A DNA stretch of 64,000 nt from Rotaria socialis. Lineage: Eukaryota; Rotifera; Eurotatoria; Philodinida; Philodinidae. Within the stretch, counting starts at the first letter, position 1. Each line of letters begins with the position of its first letter. The DNA lies in the NCBI GenBank assembly GCA_905331475.1, contig CAJNYU010001720.1, positions 64,400-128,399 on the forward strand, in the 5' to 3' direction. Below, one piece after another: positions 58,201 through 64,000 of the stretch. Under the pieces are notes generated by a model that was not told where the DNA came from, searched no databases, and saw only the letters and a list, made by a program, of their open reading frames with translations. Made by a program: the position numbers and the translations under genes.

Positions 58201-61200
58201 TGATTTGACCCCGAATACTTCTATTCCATTTCTATCGGTAAATCTTGAGATAGAAATAAATTTAAAAAATAAAATATACCATTCCAATTACTTGTTCGAA
58301 TTTGCTTTTATATCTTTTGACATCTATTAGAAAGCTAATTTTACGTTATAATACATGTAGGAAAATCAAATTCAGTAAAAAGTTTCATTTACTGAATTAT
58401 CCTATAGAACAATTCGAAAATTCCGAATATGAGAAATACGATTTTCTAAATTTTCATTTCAACCATGATTTGTATGATTAGGGTGACAAAACTTTAAAAG
58501 AATCTCGTACATCTAATTCGAATATTGGCGAATTTCGAATTGATGCTCAAGGTTTAACACTTGCATTTGTCGATGGTTATCAAGGTGATGTAAATCTTCA
58601 ATATTTTTGTTTTCTAAGTCAATCAGCATTACTCTTTCATAATGGTAATAAAAACCGACCAGATTTACGTGTTTTCTTTTAATTAAACTATTTTCTTTTT
58701 GCAATTAAGGACATGGAACAGTTATGAAATCGAATACGTCTTTAAAAGAAGTTCTTAGTCGATCATTACCAGAATTAATAACACGTTTACCATCGGATGC
58801 ATTTCCAAAATATAATAACAATGGAACGATGGTTCGTGCTGCTTACGAAATTCGTACAACTGGCGATCGAGCTGATGGTAAACAAAAAATAATTCGTGGC
58901 TCATTGACAATTGAAGGTGCTATGCTTCATCAAAGAATAGTACCAAAAACTGAAAGCTGGCTTTTACAAGTAAATATGTTTTTCAAAAATATCAACACGT
59001 TGTTTTCTCTGTAAAATATTTCACTTGTTCAAATTAGAATCAAAGTACAGGCAACTCCTAAACAAAAATTTGATGATACCTCTCCATTTGTTCTTTCTTA
59101 ACGACAGTTACAAGCTCTTAATGATGATGTAAAAGAAACCTATTTTTCATTCTTGTAGAAGAGTACACACTCGGTCGAAAAAATTATTAACTAGAAAAAC
59201 TCTTTAGTCCAACATCATTCGTTTTTTCTATTTATTTTTAGCTTATTGAATTATTTGATTTGGTTGATGAAGATATTCCTGGTTATATACCAACAACTGC
59301 TCTTGTTGAATGGCATTTAGAATTTCGTCATTGTGCTATTCATTATCGGTATAGATTTATCTTTGTAAAATTTATTTTAATGAAATATTTTTCTATAGTC
59401 CATTATATTTTGATTCGAAATGTTTTGTTGCTATTGACTCATTAACATTAACGAATACATTTGTTAAGAACAGCAAAACAACATTACTTGAGTAAGATAT
59501 TATTAATTGCACGTTAAAACGAAAAATTTCTTTCTTTTATTCTATTAGACTCAATTTGGATGATTGGGCAATTTATTTATCGAAACAAAAACATGATCGA
59601 TATAAAATTGATTTACTAAATGATTATATTTGTATTATTAGTGGTGGTGCGTTTGAGATAAAGTTATGTTTTAATGAACCAGTTGAAAATACAGCGATGG
59701 TAAAAGTCCTCGTTTTCTATATGAAAATTATTTGTCTTATTGTTTGAATTTTAGATGGATCCATTAGTTGATATACGTATTGCATGTAATATGATACATA
59801 TTCGATCGTGTTCGGATTCAGCAAATGCTTTGATTGAATTATTAAAATATGTTATAACCGACGGTGATCTTCAACAGCCGACGAATGAAATACGTCGCAG
59901 TAGTACACCAGTTGAAAGAAAAAGAAATGATCGGCCAGTTCGATTATTAAACGACGATACAATCAATAATGAACAATTAACAATTGATGATGTGAGAAGC
60001 ATTATATTCCATAGATTTGTTTGCATTTTTTATCATTCAAATGTTTAGACATCAAATCAAATGCTATTAATTGAAGATGCCATGAAACCAATAGGTTAGA
60101 AACAAGAAATTTGTCTTCATATTTTTATATAGACTAATTTTCTTTTATTTAAGGTTCATTAGATCGATCTGTTATTCAGTCTGAAGATGATGGAAATGTT
60201 CTCTCCAATAGTCATTCTGATGATATTGAACGTGGCTCAGTATTTGCGTCGTCATCATTCGATAAAGATGATGATTCTCCGCTATTTAATCAGCAGCAGA
60301 TGAGAAATATTGGAGAAAACAATGGAGGTTTTGAATTTATTGATCGTGAAATTGGAATGTGTCGACCCGTATGTTGTTGTCTTTTAGGTGAATTAGAAAA
60401 TTTTATTTATTGTTTTAGCCCAAAAATGGTGTTTGTGAAGTTCATGTATTGAGCGACACAGCAGTACAAATTCATGAGAATTATTTTGCAAAACCTTTAG
60501 AAAGAAATGATATACTTAATGCTCCAGCACATTTACCGGTTCCAACATTAAGATTTTCTATTCGACAAATTTCAATTGTTTGGCATATTTATGGTGGAAG
60601 TGATTTTGCAACACCAAAACCAAGTAAAATACTACGCTTTTTTTTAATTATCATCTATAGCATCCTGTATGGTAGAAAATCATACTCATTCCTTTACAAT
60701 TATGACAGACCTGACTAGTGATATGTCTTGTTGAAAATACAACAACTAATTTCAATTTCCAGAGGAATAGGTAAAAGGATCAGCAGCAACTGTGTCCTAC
60801 AATAGATAGATAGTATAAAACAATCAACCGATGATTAACGTCCGTAAAAAGATTTTTTTCCATACGAGAATCCCAGAACAATTGCCTAAACAACTTTTTT
60901 TTCTTTGATATTCTTTGAATTATTTAATTAATGTTCTCATTCTTTGTTTTTCGATTAAGACGATAGCCACGAACAGCCAATTCAATTGAATATTAATGAA
61001 TCTGCACGATTTTCGTCATCGGCAGGTTCATCGCCAACACAGTGCGTATATTTTTTTTCTATGGAAAATATTTTTTTGTTTTAATGTATTGTATTCTATT
61101 TTATAAAGAGAAAAAGCCGGCGGTCGCTTATATAGTTCATATGATACAACACGTGTCGCACGTCATGAACGTGGTGGACCTTGTCGAGATTTACGCACAA

Positions 61201-62992
61201 GCATGGAATTTTGTATTAGTAAAGCAAGATGTCAATATGAAACATATAGTGAACAAGAAAAAGTTTCATCAAGATGTGTATTTGCCATACATGAATTTGA
61301 AATTCGTGATCGTTTATTAGCAAGATCAGAAATAAATAAATTTTTATATTTATATACAACTGAAGCTGCACCAAGACGAACATATGCTGATATGGTATGA
61401 GATATCAAATTTTATACTTTTCAATTGTTAGTCATACGTAATCTTTGCTTTTATTTAGTTGGCTGTAAAAATTCTTATTACAAAACCTGAAGGTTACGTG
61501 ATGAAAACTGCAGATGATGATTTTGAAAATAGTGTTGAATCAAAATCATCATCAGAACCACTGGAATGTGAAATAAAAGTATCATTACAACCATTGAGAA
61601 TTAACATTGATCAAGTAACAGAAGACTTATTTTAATAAAAAACTAAAATAAATTTTTGTTTCTATTAATATTTAGGATACACTTGTATTTATGAGAAATT
61701 TTTTTGTTAATTTAACAAATACTACAAATAATAGAGAAATATCAGCAGCAATATCAGGTAAAACACAATATCTGACTTATATAATTCTATTAAACTTTTT
61801 TGACAAATAAAGTAAAACTCAAAATTCTATTTCGACTTTCGTATTATCAAAATTTTAGACTCTAAAATAGATAAGTATTAATAAATAGAACTTATTTTAT
61901 TCAAACAAAATATCGATTAATTAAGTTTCATTATCATCGAAAACTTCAAAAATATATAATTAATGATTTATTTTCTTATTATTTTTAGTGACTGAGCAAA
62001 ATCTAAATAGTACAACTACTGAATATCCATTATCATCATTAGATTCCGATCTAAGTTCATCACCATTGTCACGTACTACATCGTCTCCAACATTAAACGC
62101 AACAACAACAGCAACAACAACAAACGACTCATCACAATCATCGAGTTCATCTGTGTTTATAAAACATTTTGTTTTTTCACCTGCTTGTACAATTCGTATT
62201 GATTATCATGGAAAATTACGTAATGAACAATTGTTTGAATCAGGACCTCTTTTACATTTACTTATTGGCTTAGCACAATTAGCTAAAGTTGACATTTATT
62301 TAAAACGAATATCATATAAAAATGGTTTATTGGGTTATGAAAAATTGCTAAGATTTCTATTAAATGAATGGTTAAATGACATACGTCCAACTGATGTCAT
62401 CAAAGGCATTGTACCATTATCATCTATATCACAAATAGTTATTGGTATAAAAGATTTATTTTATTTACCAATTGATCAATATCGTCGTGATGGCCGAGTT
62501 TTTCTCGGTATACAACGTGGTGCATCATCATTTACGACAAGTACAGCTTTGGCATTAATTGAATTAAGTAGCCAACTTGTACGTTGTGCTCATTTGGCTG
62601 CATTATTATGTTTTGAACTTGTTTCATCTTCAACAACACTAAACGATGAACCAATATCTACATCGTCGTCAGCGTCATCATCATCACAAGCAATCATGGT
62701 ACGAAATCATCAACCACCCAATGATATACGTGAAGGTGTTACCTATGCAGTTAATGTTTTTCGACAAAGTTTTAATACAACATCACATCAATTAAAAACT
62801 GAAGCACAATTAGGACGACGACGAAAAGGCTTTTTAGGTGTTGTTGGCGGTTTACTAAGACAAATGCCATCGGTTGCTATACAACCGATTGTAACAACAA
62901 CAAAAGCAGCAGAGAATGTACTTGTTGGAGTTAGAAATCAAATTGATCGTGATAAAAGAAACGATGATAAAGAAAAATATCGAAGTGAATAA
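52253..62992 (+). CDS. ATG2: Autophagy lipid-transfer protein ATG2
   Basis: I could join 33 exons from 52253 to 62992 into one frame of 2063 residues, near the roughly 1940-2080 of human ATG2A/B. Most introns are 45-65 bp; larger ones are at 52867-53710, 54464-54983, 55993-56478, 58088-58481, 58970-59241 and 60624-60959. The N-terminal chorein motif is clear: PWSNSLKTRACRQLIHHYLG, FFQEKLSLDQLSVDLFSG and a following IPWTSLLRD. Mid-protein marks are FPIADLQPLNKRRPWW and YNRFVNNLLMWE. Near the C-terminal third a FEFI core (Phe1447-Ile1450, in GGFEFIDREIG) sits where ATG2 LIR motifs bind Atg8/GABARAP. WHIYGGSDF (1514-1522) and FEIRDRLLARSEINKFLYLY follow. ATG2 bridges ER and phagophore and channels lipid, working with ATG9 and WIPI proteins. 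The join after exon 13 uses a GTATTA donor at 56605; GTAAAT ten bases later gives a stop. AATAAA lies at 63062. Confidence 0.95.
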
Positions 62993-64000
62993 AGAGAAAT
63001 GAGCGAAAAAAAGTATATATATATATTACTATTCTTTATTTCTTCGCTTGATTTTTTTTTAAATAAACTTGTATGTTTTGTAAATCCTTATTTTCATTGA
63101 CGTGTTTGTTTGTTTTTTCGCTGCTCTCTTTTGCATCTTATTCTATCGGCAATGAGTGTTTGTAAAGAGTTTTTTTTCTTTTCTTTCATATAAAAAACAA
63201 GAAATCCAAAGCAAAATCATTTCATTTGATCGTGATTGTCAATTAAAATGATTTGAAATCAAAACGTAATTTGGCATGTCAATAAACAAGGATAGGCGTT
63301 TATATTCTTTTAAAATTTTTTTCAAGTATCTTTTTGTTGTGAATATCCTGAGGATATGAGATTACTACACTCGAATGTCAACTTTTTTATCTTCCCTTGA
63401 GAAAAGAATTCAAGCGTCAGAGGACAGGTCATTTTTGTTAAACTAGAATCCATGAATGACTACATGAATAGAGATGAACTTTGTACTGTAGAAAATAAAA
63501 GTCATATCATCTTAAAGAAATAGTTTTACAAATGATTCGTACTTCGCAGTAATCAGTGATATACGTATTCTTTTTTAAATAGATCATTTCATTCAGAACT
63601 TCAGAGGAATTTTATTCTTAAAAGTAAAGTTTTTATCATCAATCTAATCTTGTACAGTATACTGAAACAATAAAAATAATGATAGTTTGTTACAATTATC
63701 TGCTGAAGAGAAATGATCTATATAATTAGTTATGAAGAATTTGCAAAAATATGATTTAAAGTAAATATCGTATGTACTCGTGGTCAATTTACATTTGTGT
63801 GTGTCACCACTAGTATAATGCTATCCAAAACTGTGGCGCCGACCGTGCACTGTGTCTGGATTTATAAAAAATATTCTTTTTATTTTTGTTTTACTTTTAA
63901 TCCACAAATCACTTCCTTTTTAATAAGGAATAATTTTCGATAATCACAATTCAGATATACTAGCTGTTTTTCTGCAAGCTTCCGATTGAAGTGATAGTAT
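62993..64000. other. ATG2 3' region and right-edge intergenic sequence
   Basis: AATAAA at 63062-63067 is the likely ATG2 poly(A) signal. The remaining 900 bases are AT-rich with no gene recognised. Confidence 0.45.

Overview
The window is nuclear DNA of a metazoan, most likely a bdelloid rotifer. It is AT-rich, its genes are cut by many 45-70 bp GT-AG introns, and every confidently named gene is an animal gene. Degenerate members of an F-box family and a 2-oxoglutarate dioxygenase-like family that I associate with bdelloids are present, as are short TGTGGG tracts resembling the telomeric hexamer reported for bdelloids. The rotifer assignment is inference from memory of these families. There is one 100-N gap (22469-22568) and three single Ns (23912, 28177, 35281). 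Layout. 1-9.3 kb: an unrecognised gene at the left edge (26-815), a REEP/DP1 ER-shaping protein (1393-1983), then about 7 kb of repeats, including a foldback element with 70-bp perfect arms (4827-5092) and a 160-bp satellite (8221-8935). 9.3-14 kb: PARD6 (+) facing a 13-exon monoamine-type SLC6 transporter (-). 15.3-19.7 kb: a TA-flanked MITE, a small four-exon secreted precursor that looks like a neuropeptide prohormone, and the mitochondrial citrate carrier SLC25A1 (-). 21.4-24 kb: a truncated GPCR fragment abutting a long-TIR DNA transposon that holds the assembly gap, and a purine satellite. 26.4-38.1 kb: two ORAI calcium-channel paralogs in direct orientation, 10.8 kb apart. Between them lies a graveyard of two broken minus-strand genes (2OG dioxygenase-like and F-box), each interrupted by transposons, plus at least three foldback structures. 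41.1-43.7 kb: an FGF ligand with a threonine-rich tail. 44-51.6 kb: three minus-strand genes head to tail, ERCC4/XPF, a beta-1,4-galactosyltransferase and UBE2Q. 52.2-63 kb: a 33-exon ATG2 lipid-transfer protein gene, divergent from UBE2Q. The genes are not an operon or pathway. They are ordinary housekeeping and signalling genes with gaps filled by transposons. I traced exon joins by hand for PARD6, SLC6, the small precursor, SLC25A1, ORAI x2, FGF, ERCC4, B4GALT, UBE2Q and ATG2. All give whole-codon reading frames except ORAI copy 1, which lacks one base. The observations I rate highest are the ORAI pairs (two pore-lining basic positions are acidic in both copies), the candidate neuropeptide precursor, the FGF with a mucin-like tail, the perfect foldback element, and the layered transposon damage between the ORAI copies.
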